Shown here one piece after another: positions 8,141 to 17,210 of a stretch of 64,000 nt of DNA. The position numbers and the translations under genes were made by a program. A model generated the notes under the pieces. It did no database searches and was not told the origin of the DNA. It saw nothing but the letters and a program-made list of their open reading frames with translations. The stretch's first letter is position 1; the number at the start of each line of letters is the position of its first letter. Source of the stretch: Curtobacterium sp. MCBD17_013 (GTDB taxonomy: Bacteria > Actinomycetota > Actinomycetes > Actinomycetales > Microbacteriaceae); assembly GCF_003234565.1 (NCBI RefSeq), contig NZ_QKTU01000008.1:1-64000 (forward strand). The letters are read 5' to 3'.

Positions 8141-9801
8141 TTGGCGAGCGTGACCTTGAGGTAGTTCGGGTACGCGGGGAAGTCCGGCACGAAGAAGTGC
8201 TGGACGTCCGAGCCGCGGAGGAACGACTGCTTCGCGTAGGTCAGCGGCACGATCGGCGCGTCCTGCATGATGCGACGGTCGACCTGGGCCCACAGCGCGT
8301 TCGCCTTCGAGCGGTTCACCGTCGCCGTCGCCTTCGTGATGAGGGCGTCGACGTCGCTGTTGCTGTAGTGCGACACGTTGTACCCGCCGTTCCCGATCTG
8401 GGACGAGGCGAACAGCGGCTGGATGTTCGCGTTCGCGCTCGGGAAGTCCGGCTGCCAGCCGTACAGGACGAGGTCGTACGACGAGTCGTTCGTGGCGTCG
8501 GTGTAGAAGCTGTCGACGTCCTCGGGCTTGAGCGTCACCGCGATGCCCGCGCGCTTGAGCCCCTGCTGGAGCGCCTGCGCCTGGGCGAGGTACGACGGGT
8601 CGTTCTGCGTCAGGAGCGTGAAGTGCAGGTCCTTCTGGCCCGCCGCCTTGAGCAGCGCCTTCGCCTTCTTCACGTTCCCGGACGCCGGCGCCTTGTACAG
8701 GTCGTACGACTTGCGGCCCGCGATGCCCGGTGTGATGAGCGTCGACGCGTACGTGCCCGCCTGGGCGCCACCGGCGGCGATCCGGAAGGCGCGCTTGTCG
8801 GTCGCGTACTCCAGGGCCTTGCGCACCTGGAGGTCCTTCAGTGCGCCACGCTGCGTGTTCATGGCGAGGTACGTGATCGGACCGGCCTTCGACGTGGCGA
8901 CGCGCGACGCGGCGGACGGGTTCTGGCGGACCTGGTTGAGCTCGGCGGCCCCGAGGTAGGTGGCGGCGAACGAGTCCTTCGCGTCACCCGAGTCGGCGAT
9001 GAGGCTCTGGGTCACGGTCGACTCGTCCTGGCTCTCCTCGAACACGATCTTCGCGGGGCCCGCGGTGCGCACCGTGTCCGTCCCGGCGCTCCAGTGCTTG
9101 TTCCGCACGAGGGTCAGCTGGGAGCCCTGCTGGTTCGACTGCACCTGGTAGGGGCCCGACGCGACCGGCTTCGCGTCGTACGTGTTCGGGTCGCCCTTGC
9201 CCTGCGGCACGGGCGCGAACGCGGGCATCGACGCGATCCACGGCCAGTCGCCGTAGGCCGCATCGAGGTGGAACACGATCGTGCGGTCGTCGGGCGTCGC
9301 GATGCTGTCGAGCTGCCCGCCGTCGAACGGACCCTGGTACCTCGAGCCGCCGACGAGCAGCGACTTGTGGTAGCTCAGGCCACCGGTGAGGGTCGGCGCG
9401 AAGGAGCGCTCGACGCCGTACTTGATGTCCTGGCTGGTGATCGGGGTGCCGTCCTGGAACTCGATCCCCTTCTTCAGGTGGTAGGTCCAGGTCTTCCCGC
9501 CGTCGCTCGGCGTGCCCGTGGTCGTGGCGAGGTCCGGCACGACCTTCGCGGTCTTCCCTGGCCGGATGTCCCACGTGGTGAGGCGTCGGACGACCAGGCC
9601 GAGCGTCGTCGTCGACAGGTTCTGGCTCGTCGCGGGATCGAGGTGCACCGCCGTCGCGGTGGTCAGGATGTGGAGCGTCCCGCCCTTCGTGCTGCTGGCG
9701 GCGCTCGCCGGCGCGGTCCCCGTGGCGCCGGAGTACCCGGTGAGTGCGAGTGCGAGTGCCGCGGTGGCGGCGACGACGGTGGCGGTTCTCAGGTGGTGCA
9801 T
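8137..9801 (-). CDS. Extracellular solute-binding protein, SBP family 5, without lipobox Cys
   Basis: 554-aa substrate-binding subunit (SBP_bac_5) of the adjacent importer and first gene of the operon. The N-terminus is a normal signal sequence (MHHLRTATVV, then an Ala/Leu core), but at the expected lipobox ALTG-C the residue is Tyr23 (codon TAC; Cys would be TGC). The mature protein could therefore not be lipid-anchored unless another site is used; a signal-peptidase-I-like site (APASA/AS) follows. The start at 9801 has a GAGGGAA ribosome site. Ligand class (peptide, nickel or other) cannot be fixed from sequence. Confidence 0.88.
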   Translation of the reverse strand: MHHLRTATVVAATAALALALTGYSGATGTAPASAASSTKGGTLHILTTATAVHLDPATSQNLSTTTLGLVVRRLTTWDIRPGKTAKVVPDLATTTGTPSDGGKTWTYHLKKGIEFQDGTPITSQDIKYGVERSFAPTLTGGLSYHKSLLVGGSRYQGPFDGGQLDSIATPDDRTIVFHLDAAYGDWPWIASMPAFAPVPQGKGDPNTYDAKPVASGPYQVQSNQQGSQLTLVRNKHWSAGTDTVRTAGPAKIVFEESQDESTVTQSLIADSGDAKDSFAATYLGAAELNQVRQNPSAASRVATSKAGPITYLAMNTQRGALKDLQVRKALEYATDKRAFRIAAGGAQAGTYASTLITPGIAGRKSYDLYKAPASGNVKKAKALLKAAGQKDLHFTLLTQNDPSYLAQAQALQQGLKRAGIAVTLKPEDVDSFYTDATNDSSYDLVLYGWQPDFPSANANIQPLFASSQIGNGGYNVSHYSNSDVDALITKATATVNRSKANALWAQVDRRIMQDAPIVPLTYAKQSFLRGSDVQHFFVPDFPAYPNYLKVTLAK

Positions 9802-9894
9802 GGGGTTCCCTCGGTGCGTTCGCGGACGTTCCTGAAACCCAGCCTGGACCGCGCCCATTCCCGCGCCACTCGAGAATGACGAAATGCGTCCGGT

Positions 9895-11430
9895 TCAGGC
9901 GGACGCCCCGGTCACGGAGAACGCGACGGAGTCGTTCGAGTCGTCGCGCAGTCCCACACCCGGTGCGATCGCCGGGTCCGCACCGGTGAGGACACGCGTG
10001 TAGTCGTCGGTTCTGGAGTTGTTCCCGCCGTAGTGCCACCGCCACACCTCACCGGTCGTCGTGACCCCCACGACCGCGAACCGGTTGTGCGCCTCCGCGT
10101 CCGCGGCGAGATGCGTGAAGCGGCCGGTCGCCGCCGGGAAGACAGGCGTACTCGACCAGGTCGAGTACGCCCGGCCGTCCGTCCCGACCCAGACGGGAAC
10201 GTGGTCGTTGGCGTCGGAGCGGATCCCGACCACCGGTGTGACCGTGGGGTCGGCGCCGGTGGCGACGCGGTCGATGAGGGTCGGCGCGCTGCTGCGGTAG
10301 CCGAGGCGCCACACCTCGCCGGTGGACGTCACGGCGACGAACGCGTAGTGGTTGGCCAGGGTGCTGGTCGCCGACGCGCCCACGAACCGCGCCGTCGTCG
10401 GGAAGGGAGTCGCGTCTGCAGTACTGCGGGAGTGGAGGACGCCGTCCCGGGTCACGAAGACCTGCGAGGAGTCCCTGCTGACGGATCTGATCGCCGACAC
10501 CGGCGGGATCGTCGGATCCGCGTCCGACGCGACCTGCGCCACGCTGGAGGACGTGTTGCCGTAGAAGTACCGCCAGACGGCACCGGCAGACGTCACCGCG
10601 ACGACGCAGTACAGGTTGTCCGCAGTACTCGTCGCGGTCAGGTGCGTGAACGGTCCCGGTACCCCGGGGAACAGCGGTGAGCCATTGTCGTTCAAAGCCA
10701 CGCCTCCCTTCACGTAGTGGGTGAAGCTGTCGTTCGAGTTCCCCCGGAGGGCGATCGCCGGCGCGATCGACGGATCGGCACCGGTGGCGACCCGTCGCAC
10801 CGTGTTCGTCCCCGAGTAGTAAGTCCACACCTCGCCGGTCGACGTCACGCCAGCGACGCCGTACCGGTTGTTCGACGTGCTGTTCGAGGCGAGTGCGGTG
10901 AACGCGCCGGTCGCCGCCGGGAACCGGACCGCGGCCTCCTGGTGGAGCACACCCTGATGGAGGACGCTGATCGTGGCGGTGGCAGTCCCCGCACCGGTCA
11001 CGGTCGCAGTGAGCGTCACCGTGCCGTTGGTCGTGCCCGCGGTGAGACCGGCGGCAGTCGCCTGGCCTGCGGCGTCGGTGGTGACCGTGATCGTGGTGGT
11101 CCCCGGGGAGCCGAAGGAGGCGGGTCCGGAGACCGTGAGGACGACGGTCTCGTTCGGCAACGGAACTCCGCTGCCGGAGCGGACGGTCGCGGTCCCGTCG
11201 GCGAGCGAGGAACCCGGTGCGCGAGGCGCGGAATCGGCGAACGAGACCGTGATGGTGGCGCTGTCACTGGCCGCATGTGCAGGGGTCGCGGTGGCGAGGG
11301 CGATCGCGGGAACGCTCCACGCCCCCGCGAGGACGATCGAGCGACGGCTGGGACTCCCTAATCGATCCTCCGACGCCGTCGCCGGCGAGAGGGTGCGGGG
11401 TTGCTGCTGGTCGGGTCGGTCGTCGCTCAT
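9895..11430 (-). CDS. Tat-type exported Ig-like protein with four ~85-aa repeats
   Basis: 511 aa. A twin-arginine-style signal (SRRSIVLAGAWSVPA, with AHA/AS cleavage near residue 53) leads to an Ig-like domain (about 58-155) of the bacterial Ig/invasin type. Residues about 163-511 hold four tandem repeats, each carrying VAVTSTGEVWR-like and VATGADPTIxPVxGIRSxSND-like blocks (GEVW/GAVW at about 199, 283, 371 and 460), suggestive of beta-propeller or solenoid blades. The N-terminal half is homologous to the product at 13616, so the two are paralogues. It probably acts outside the cell. The ATG at 11430 was chosen; function unknown. Confidence 0.75.
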   Translation of the reverse strand: MSDDRPDQQQPRTLSPATASEDRLGSPSRRSIVLAGAWSVPAIALATATPAHAASDSATITVSFADSAPRAPGSSLADGTATVRSGSGVPLPNETVVLTVSGPASFGSPGTTTITVTTDAAGQATAAGLTAGTTNGTVTLTATVTGAGTATATISVLHQGVLHQEAAVRFPAATGAFTALASNSTSNNRYGVAGVTSTGEVWTYYSGTNTVRRVATGADPSIAPAIALRGNSNDSFTHYVKGGVALNDNGSPLFPGVPGPFTHLTATSTADNLYCVVAVTSAGAVWRYFYGNTSSSVAQVASDADPTIPPVSAIRSVSRDSSQVFVTRDGVLHSRSTADATPFPTTARFVGASATSTLANHYAFVAVTSTGEVWRLGYRSSAPTLIDRVATGADPTVTPVVGIRSDANDHVPVWVGTDGRAYSTWSSTPVFPAATGRFTHLAADAEAHNRFAVVGVTTTGEVWRWHYGGNNSRTDDYTRVLTGADPAIAPGVGLRDDSNDSVAFSVTGASA

Positions 11431-11553
11431 GTGGATCTGTGCTCCAGTTCGGTCGGAGGGGGTCGGGAAGCGTCCGGGCATGGTCACATCCGGTCCTCAC
11501 CCAGTCCGCGTCGGGCACGGGGGTCGGGGCATCGGCGGCTGGACCTTCACCCG

Positions 11554-11667
11554 ATGTGTCGCCCGTCGTCGCTCGACCGCCACGCCCTGCACGACCCCGC
11601 CGTCGTGCGTACGGTGCTCGCGGACGGCTCTCTTCGGAAGTACCTCGTCGGAGCCGAGGAGGGCTGA
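11554..11667 (+). CDS. Possible 37-aa peptide
   Basis: A short ATG frame (MCRPSSLDRHALHDPAVVRT...) with strongly GC-rich third positions, lying between the divergent exported protein and the polymerase gene. There is no clear ribosome site or promoter, and no domain. It may be spurious. Confidence 0.3.
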   Translation: MCRPSSLDRHALHDPAVVRTVLADGSLRKYLVGAEEG

Positions 11668-11707
11668 CCGTGCCGGTCGTGCCGGTGGTTCCGGGCATGA
11701 TCGACGG

Positions 11708-13411
11708 GTGCACATCGTCCTGAACCGCGTCGACGGCGGCGCGCTCGCGACCGTCCTGTCGGACGCGGGGACCGCCCAGGGCGCGCCGGTGCACGTGGCC
11801 GCGGCGGGCCTCCCGGCCTGGATCGCGGCACACGAAGCGCCGGGCGTGCGGTGGGTGTGGGACGACACGGCCCGCTGGTACCCACAGGTGCTCGCCGCGG
11901 GCGGCCGCGTCGCGCGCTGCGTCGACCTGCGGCTGTGTCACCGGATCCTGCGCACCGCGGTCGCGACCGCGGGCTCGCCGCTCGCGACGGCGCCGGACGG
12001 TTGGTGGGACGACCCCGGCGAGGCCACCCCCGCACCGCGCGCGGACGCCCTGTTCGACGACTCGATCTTCGCGTCGGGGCCGTCGTCCACCGGACGGATC
12101 GCTGCAGATCCGGTGTCCGATGCCGATCCCGTCGCCGAGTTCCGCGTGCAACAGGAGGCCGTGGCCGGGTCCCGGGATCCGCGCGCGCTCCGACTGCTGC
12201 TCGCGGCCGAGTCGGCCGGGGCGCTCGTCGCCGCGGAGATGCGCTTCGGGGGCTTGCCGTGGCGGGTCGACGTGCACGAGCGGATCCTCGAGGACGTGCT
12301 CGGCCCCCGCGTGCCGTACGGCGTCCGGCCGCAGCGGCTCGAGGACCTCGCCGCCGTGCTGCGAGAACGGCTCGACGACCCCGCGCTCAACCCCGACTCG
12401 CCCGCGGACGTCCTCCGCTCCCTCCGCCGGGCCGGGCTCGTCGTCGAGTCCACGCGCAAGTGGGAGCTCGCGCGCCACGACCACCCGGCGATCGAACCGC
12501 TGCTCGACTACAAGCGGCGCTCCCGGCTGCTCACCGCGAACGGCTGGACGTGGCTCGACGAGTGGATCGAGGACGGCCGGTTCCACCCGGAGTACGTCGT
12601 CGGCGGTGTCGTCTCCGGACGGTGGGCGGCCAGCGGCGGCGGAGCCCTGCAGCTGCCGAAGCAGATCCGGGCCGCGGTCGTCCCCGACCCCGGCTGGAAA
12701 CTCGTCGTCGCGGACGCGGCGCAGCTCGAACCCCGTGTCCTCGCCGCGCTCGCGCAGGACCGTGCGATGGCGGAGGCCGGGCGGGGCCGCGACCTGTACG
12801 ACGGCGTGGTCGCCTCGGGTGCGGTCGAGACCCGGCAGCAGGCCAAGGGCGCGATGCTCGGCGCGATGTACGGCGCCACCCAGGGCGAGGGCGGACGGCT
12901 CGTGCCCCGGCTGGCGCGGGCGTACCCGAGGGCGCTCGCGCTCGTCGAGGCAGCGGCCCGGGCGGGCGAGCGGGGCGAGGTCGTCACGTCGCGGCTCGGG
13001 CGGACCTCGCCGGCACCGTCCCCCGACCAGCTGGCCGCCCAGGCCCACGCGTTCTCGGCCGAGGGTTCACCGGCACTCGAACGGGCGGCGCGGAGTCGTG
13101 GGCGGAGCTGGGGTCGGTTCACCCGGAACTTCGTCGTGCAGGCGAGCGCCGCCGAGTGGGCGCTGTCCTGGCTCGCCGGGCTCCGGACGCGCCTGATGGC
13201 CGAGTGGCCCGGACCGGTCACCGCCGGCCCGCACCTGGTGTTCTTCCTGCACGACGAGATCATGGTGCACACGCCCGAAGGCGACGCCGACCGTGTCGTC
13301 GAGCACGTCCGGTCCGCGGCCGCCGATGCCGGGCGCCTGTTGTTCGGGGACTTCCCCGTCGAGTTCCCGCTGCAGGTCGCGGTGGCCGACGACTACGCGT
13401 CGGCCAAGTAG
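11708..13411 (+). CDS. Family-A DNA polymerase (Pol I-like, short actinobacterial type)
   Basis: 567-aa stand-alone family-A polymerase. Motif A is ADAAQLEPRVL (Asp336), motif B RQQAKGAMLGAMYGAT (about 376-391) and motif C LHDE (His515, Asp516, Glu517), all with catalytic residues intact. The N-terminal ~170 residues occupy the place of a 3'-5' exonuclease, but no DxE motif of an active DEDD exonuclease is visible, and there is no 5' nuclease. Such proteins are commonly annotated as bifunctional exonuclease/polymerase in Actinobacteria and are distinct from housekeeping PolA. The GTG start follows CATGAT by 6 nt, consistent with a leaderless mRNA. A role in repair is inferred. Confidence 0.85.
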   Translation: MHIVLNRVDGGALATVLSDAGTAQGAPVHVAAAGLPAWIAAHEAPGVRWVWDDTARWYPQVLAAGGRVARCVDLRLCHRILRTAVATAGSPLATAPDGWWDDPGEATPAPRADALFDDSIFASGPSSTGRIAADPVSDADPVAEFRVQQEAVAGSRDPRALRLLLAAESAGALVAAEMRFGGLPWRVDVHERILEDVLGPRVPYGVRPQRLEDLAAVLRERLDDPALNPDSPADVLRSLRRAGLVVESTRKWELARHDHPAIEPLLDYKRRSRLLTANGWTWLDEWIEDGRFHPEYVVGGVVSGRWAASGGGALQLPKQIRAAVVPDPGWKLVVADAAQLEPRVLAALAQDRAMAEAGRGRDLYDGVVASGAVETRQQAKGAMLGAMYGATQGEGGRLVPRLARAYPRALALVEAAARAGERGEVVTSRLGRTSPAPSPDQLAAQAHAFSAEGSPALERAARSRGRSWGRFTRNFVVQASAAEWALSWLAGLRTRLMAEWPGPVTAGPHLVFFLHDEIMVHTPEGDADRVVEHVRSAAADAGRLLFGDFPVEFPLQVAVADDYASAK

Positions 13412-13492
13412 GCGGCGCGGCACTCGCCGGGGAGGGTGAGGCGCTCCCCGGTGATCACCCGACGTCGGCTGACACGGCGAGTGATCGAGATC

Positions 13493-13524
13493 CGGTGGAT
13501 CCCCGTCGACGTGGGGATCCACCG
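13493..13524. repeat. Perfect inverted repeat, 12-bp arms, between polymerase and exported-protein genes
   Basis: CGGTGGATCCCC (13493-13504) and GGGGATCCACCG (13513-13524) flank an 8-nt centre. It lies 81 bp after the polymerase stop and 91 bp before the next ATG. No T-run follows. It could be a terminator hairpin or an operator for the downstream gene. Confidence 0.5.
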
Positions 13525-13615
13525 CGGACCCGGTCGTCCTCGGCGCCCTGTGCACCTACCGTTCCGATCACCTCCGGCACGGGCCGGAGTCCGACGACGA
13601 GAGGTGGACGACCGG

Positions 13616-14596
13616 ATGAGCGACGACGACGAGCGGCGGACGGGCCCCGACGGGCGCCCGCAGACGATCGCACGCCGCACGCTGGTGGGTGCAGCGGCAT
13701 GGAGCATCCCGGCCATCGCGCTGAGCGCGACCACGCCCGCAGCGGCGGCGAGTGCTGGAGCGATCCTCCACGTGGTGTTCGACGAGCCCGACCAACGGCC
13801 GACGGGCGGTGATCTGTCGGACGGCCGCGCGGTGCTCGTCGGCGCGGACGGGAAGCCCGTCGCTGGCGAGACGATCGTCCTCCGGGTCTCCGGGCCCGCC
13901 TTCTTCGGCGCGCCCGGGGTGACGCAGCGCACGGTGACGACGGACGCCTCGGGGACCGCACGGGCGACCGACCTGACGGCGGGGACGGCAGCCGGGACCG
14001 TGACGCTCACCGCGACCGTGAGCGGCATCGCCCCGGCGAGTGCCACCCGGACGGTGGTCCCGGCCTTCGACATCGCCGTGGTCAGTGCCGGCGGACCGAC
14101 ATGGCCGTTCCTGCAGGGCCCCGGCACGACGATCAGCGGGCAACCCGCGTACCGGGTGAACGGCACCTACACGTTCCGCAGTGTGATCCGGAACGCGGGC
14201 AGCGTGCCACTGCCCGCGGGGTCCCTGCTCACGTACACGTTCGGCACGATCTCGATCGGGGGCGCCACCATCGTGTCGGCCATCGAACTGGTCGGCGTCG
14301 GCGCGGACGGTGCCGCGATCGGTCTGACGACCGGCAACGTCGTCCCGACGGGTCCCGCGACCTTCCCCGGCGGGGCGGTCGGCATCAGGCGCGAGTACCG
14401 CGTGGACGCACCGATCCCTACCGGGGCGAGCTTCACCCTCGAGCACTCGGCGCACATCCCGAACCGGGCCCTGCCGTTGCGCACCAACAACGGGCAGGTG
14501 CTCGTCGAGGCCGCCGCGGTCGGGGCCCCGGGGAGCGACCCGGTCCCCGGGAACGGCCAGACGTACGGGCCGCTCTTCGCCACCTACGTCATCTGA
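13616..14596 (+). CDS. Tat-type exported Ig-like domain protein
   Basis: 326 aa. The N-terminus has IARRTLVGAAAWSIPAIALS, a twin-arginine-type signal with an Ala-rich cleavage region near 44. Residues about 48-145 form an Ig-like domain closely similar to that of the protein at 9895-11430 (shared VLRVSGPAFFGAPG / VLTVSGPASFGSPG blocks). The C-terminal half (about 150-326) differs: it reads as a second beta-rich domain, resembling DUF11-type extracellular repeats (TYTFRSVIRNAGSVPLPAGS). The start is supported by GAGAGGTGG upstream. Likely an extracellular or wall-associated structural protein; ligand unknown. Confidence 0.7.
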   Translation: MSDDDERRTGPDGRPQTIARRTLVGAAAWSIPAIALSATTPAAAASAGAILHVVFDEPDQRPTGGDLSDGRAVLVGADGKPVAGETIVLRVSGPAFFGAPGVTQRTVTTDASGTARATDLTAGTAAGTVTLTATVSGIAPASATRTVVPAFDIAVVSAGGPTWPFLQGPGTTISGQPAYRVNGTYTFRSVIRNAGSVPLPAGSLLTYTFGTISIGGATIVSAIELVGVGADGAAIGLTTGNVVPTGPATFPGGAVGIRREYRVDAPIPTGASFTLEHSAHIPNRALPLRTNNGQVLVEAAAVGAPGSDPVPGNGQTYGPLFATYVI

Positions 14597-14703
14597 GGCC
14601 GACGACCGCCGAGCTGCACGACGCTGATCCGATCCCGTCACGCCGGAACCGCGCCCCGCGCCCCGCTGTCGGCGCGTGCGGGGAGCGCTGGCATCGTGGG
14701 CAC

Positions 14704-15465
14704 ATGCACACCGAGGACGCCAGCCGAGTACCGTTCGCCGCCGCGGCCGGCGCGCTCGCCGCGGCGGGCATCGCTGCCGTCCGAGCGGCGCGTCGCGGCC
14801 GCCCGGTCCACCCGCACGGGGTCGCACTGCGGGGGCGGATCGACTGGTACCGACGTGCGGAGCCCAGTGGCATCGGGTGGATCGACGACGGCGCTGCCGA
14901 TGGCCAGGTCGTCGAGGCACGGTTGTCGCGGGGGATCGGCCTGCCGGCGGTGCTGCCCGACATCTGGGGCCTCGCTGTCCGCGCCACCACCCCGGGCGGG
15001 CCCGCAGACCTCCTGCTCGCGGCCACCGGGCTCGGGCTGCCGGATCGCTGGATGCTCCGCCCTGCCCGCACCCCCGACGGTCTCCGCTTCACGTCCCTGG
15101 TGCCGTACCGCGGCGCGCTCGGCCCCGTGCTCGTCGCCGCACGTGCGCTGCCCGGACCGACGCTGCCGTCCGATCCGAGCGCCAGCGCAGCCGTGCTCGA
15201 CGAGGGCTCGTGGGTCCTCGAGCTCCTGCACGCGGAACCCCTCGGCGTGTGGCACCCCTTCGCGCGACTGGTGCTCGCCCGCGACGCCGGCACGACGGAC
15301 ACGGACACCGGCACGCGGTTCGACCTGATGCTGCGACCGCTCCCGGGGAGTGGGACCTACCCGTGGACCCGCGCCCTCCGTGAACCCTCCTACGCCGTCG
15401 CACGCGAGGGCCTGGCCGGCAGTGCTTCCGTCCCGCTCGGAACCACGCGGCCCCTGCCTCGGTAG
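14704..15465 (+). CDS. Conserved hypothetical protein
   Basis: 253 aa with an Ala-rich N-terminus that could be a weak membrane or signal segment (about 7-24), then motifs HPHGVALRGRIDWYRR, LPAVLPDIWGLAVR and ADLLLAATG. This pattern is seen in actinobacterial proteins sometimes annotated as phosphodiesterases and is reminiscent of a catalase-like core, but no metal- or haem-binding set can be proved by eye. The ATG is 6 nt after CATCGT, fitting a leaderless transcript. The stop codon TAG overlaps the -10 element of the kinase gene that follows. Function unknown. Confidence 0.65.
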   Translation: MHTEDASRVPFAAAAGALAAAGIAAVRAARRGRPVHPHGVALRGRIDWYRRAEPSGIGWIDDGAADGQVVEARLSRGIGLPAVLPDIWGLAVRATTPGGPADLLLAATGLGLPDRWMLRPARTPDGLRFTSLVPYRGALGPVLVAARALPGPTLPSDPSASAAVLDEGSWVLELLHAEPLGVWHPFARLVLARDAGTTDTDTGTRFDLMLRPLPGSGTYPWTRALREPSYAVAREGLAGSASVPLGTTRPLPR

Positions 15466-15468
15466 CGT
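15463..15468 (+). promoter_or_regulatory. -10 element TAGCGT of the kinase gene
   Basis: TAGCGT, 8 nt before the kinase ATG. Its first three bases are the TAG stop codon of the preceding gene. The same hexamer occurs at matching distance before genes starting at 40682 and 37019. Confidence 0.5.
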
Positions 15469-15476
15469 TGGGCAGC

Positions 15477-17141
15477 ATGAGCGACGACGGACGTGCCCCA
15501 CGGACCATCGGCGGCCGCTACCAGGTGCTCGGGACGCTCGGCCACGGCGGCATGGCGACCGTGTACCGCGCGGTCGACGAGCAGCTCGGGCGCGAGGTCG
15601 CCGTCAAGGTGTTCCGCACCGGGCCCGTCGACCACGGTGAGCGCAGCCGGGCCGAAGCCGAGATCCGCGTCCTCGCGAGCCTCCGGCACCCCTCGCTCGT
15701 CACCCTGTACGACGCGGCGATCGCCGACGGCGACGGTGAGTCGTTCCTCGTCATGGAACTGGTGCCGGGCACCGACCTGGCCACCCGCATGCGCGACGGT
15801 GCGCTCCCGCGGGGCGTCGTCGCGCACATCGGCGCGCAGGTGGCCGACGCGCTCGCCGCCGTCCACGCGCAGGGCATCGTCCACCGCGACGTCAAGCCCG
15901 CGAACGTCCTGATCGAGGACGACGCGACAGCACCGGGCGGCCTCCGAGTGAAGCTGGCGGACTTCGGCATCGCCCTGCTCCGCGACGCCGCCCGGCTGAC
16001 CGGGACGGGCATGGTCATGGGCACGGCCGCGTACCTGGCGCCCGAGCAGGTGACGAACCAGGAGCTCACCGGCGAGGCGGACGTGTACGCGCTCGGGCTG
16101 CTGCTGCTCGAGGCGCTCACCGGACGGCAGGCGTTCCCGGGCGGCGTCATGGAGTCCGCCACCGCGCGACTGACCCGGGCCCCCGAGATCGATCCGTCGC
16201 TGCCCGTCGCGTGGCGCACCCTGCTCCACACCATGAGCGCGATGGCGCCGGAGGATCGGCCGACCGCCGCCGAGGTCGCCGCCCGACTCCGCGCCCTCGG
16301 CCGCGACGTCGACACGGCCGCCGCGCCGACTGCCCTGCTCGATCGACCGGGAGGTCCGGGGCGGGCCGCCGCCGCAGCCGGTGCGGCTGCCGGGGTGGCC
16401 GGCGCCGCGGTCGGCGCCATGGGCGCGGACGCCGCGCACGCGGACCGTCCGACGGCCGCGATGGACGCGCCGACGCGGGCGATGCCCACCGGAGACGCGC
16501 CGACGCGCTTGCTGACCAGCACCCAGGGCGGCGGGGCAGACGCACCGACCGCCGTGCTCGGTGGCGGCGTGGCTGGTGCCGACGGTGGGGGTGGAGGCGG
16601 CGCCAGGGCCGGCGGGGCCGGCGGACGCGGCGCGGGATCCGGTGGACGTGGCGCGGGATCCGGCGGTGGTGGTGCCGGGCCGGACGGACCGGGCCCGTCG
16701 GGCTCGGGAGCCGAGCGCGCGCGGCGCCGCCGGACCGCGTGGATCGTCGTCGCGGTCGTCGCCGCGCTCGTCGTCATCGGCGTCCTCGTCGCGCTCGCCG
16801 TCCGGTCGCGGGGTCCGGCGACCCCGGAGCCGACCGGGACCGCGACGACCATGACGTCCGGGCCGGTGACGTCGCCCCTGCCGTCCCAGGCCCCGAGCAG
16901 CGGTCCGAGTGAGCCGGCCCAGCCGACCCAGCCGGCCCAGACCGCCGAGCCCGCGCCGCAGCCGTCCGTCACCCCGACGACCGTGCCGCAGCCCGAGCCG
17001 ACCGTGCCCGTGGCGACGCCGACCACTGCCGCCGGCACCGTGAAGCAGCACCCCGGGAAGGGCGTCGGCAACGTCGTGGAGGACGCTGCGGACGGGCACG
17101 GGAACGGGCACGGGAACGCGACCGGCAACGGCAAGCGCTGA
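15477..17141 (+). CDS. Transmembrane Ser/Thr protein kinase, PknB family
   Basis: 554-aa receptor-like kinase. The catalytic domain spans about 14-275: glycine loop GHGGMATVY, Lys44 in VAVKVF, catalytic loop HRDVKPANVL (Asp138) and DFG at 162-164. It is therefore predicted active. A Gly/Ala-rich juxtamembrane region contains three or four DAPTRA/TAVL-like Thr motifs that could be autophosphorylation sites. One transmembrane helix lies at about 421-445, and the external tail is Pro/Thr/Ser-rich and ends in Gly-His-Asn repeats. No PASTA or other sensor domain is present, so the stimulus is unknown. It is preceded by its own leaderless-type promoter. Confidence 0.92.
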   Translation: MSDDGRAPRTIGGRYQVLGTLGHGGMATVYRAVDEQLGREVAVKVFRTGPVDHGERSRAEAEIRVLASLRHPSLVTLYDAAIADGDGESFLVMELVPGTDLATRMRDGALPRGVVAHIGAQVADALAAVHAQGIVHRDVKPANVLIEDDATAPGGLRVKLADFGIALLRDAARLTGTGMVMGTAAYLAPEQVTNQELTGEADVYALGLLLLEALTGRQAFPGGVMESATARLTRAPEIDPSLPVAWRTLLHTMSAMAPEDRPTAAEVAARLRALGRDVDTAAAPTALLDRPGGPGRAAAAAGAAAGVAGAAVGAMGADAAHADRPTAAMDAPTRAMPTGDAPTRLLTSTQGGGADAPTAVLGGGVAGADGGGGGGARAGGAGGRGAGSGGRGAGSGGGGAGPDGPGPSGSGAERARRRRTAWIVVAVVAALVVIGVLVALAVRSRGPATPEPTGTATTMTSGPVTSPLPSQAPSSGPSEPAQPTQPAQTAEPAPQPSVTPTTVPQPEPTVPVATPTTAAGTVKQHPGKGVGNVVEDAADGHGNGHGNATGNGKR

Positions 17142-17210
17142 CTGGCGGCCCCGGGGCGCACAGCTGCACGATGCGACGCCCGTTACGCCACCGGTGGGGT
17201 CCGGGTCGGA

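Noticed and set aside
15477..17141. PASTA domains expected in a PknB-like kinase
   Set aside because: The external tail is low-complexity Pro/Thr/Ser and Gly/His/Asn; no PASTA repeat is visible.
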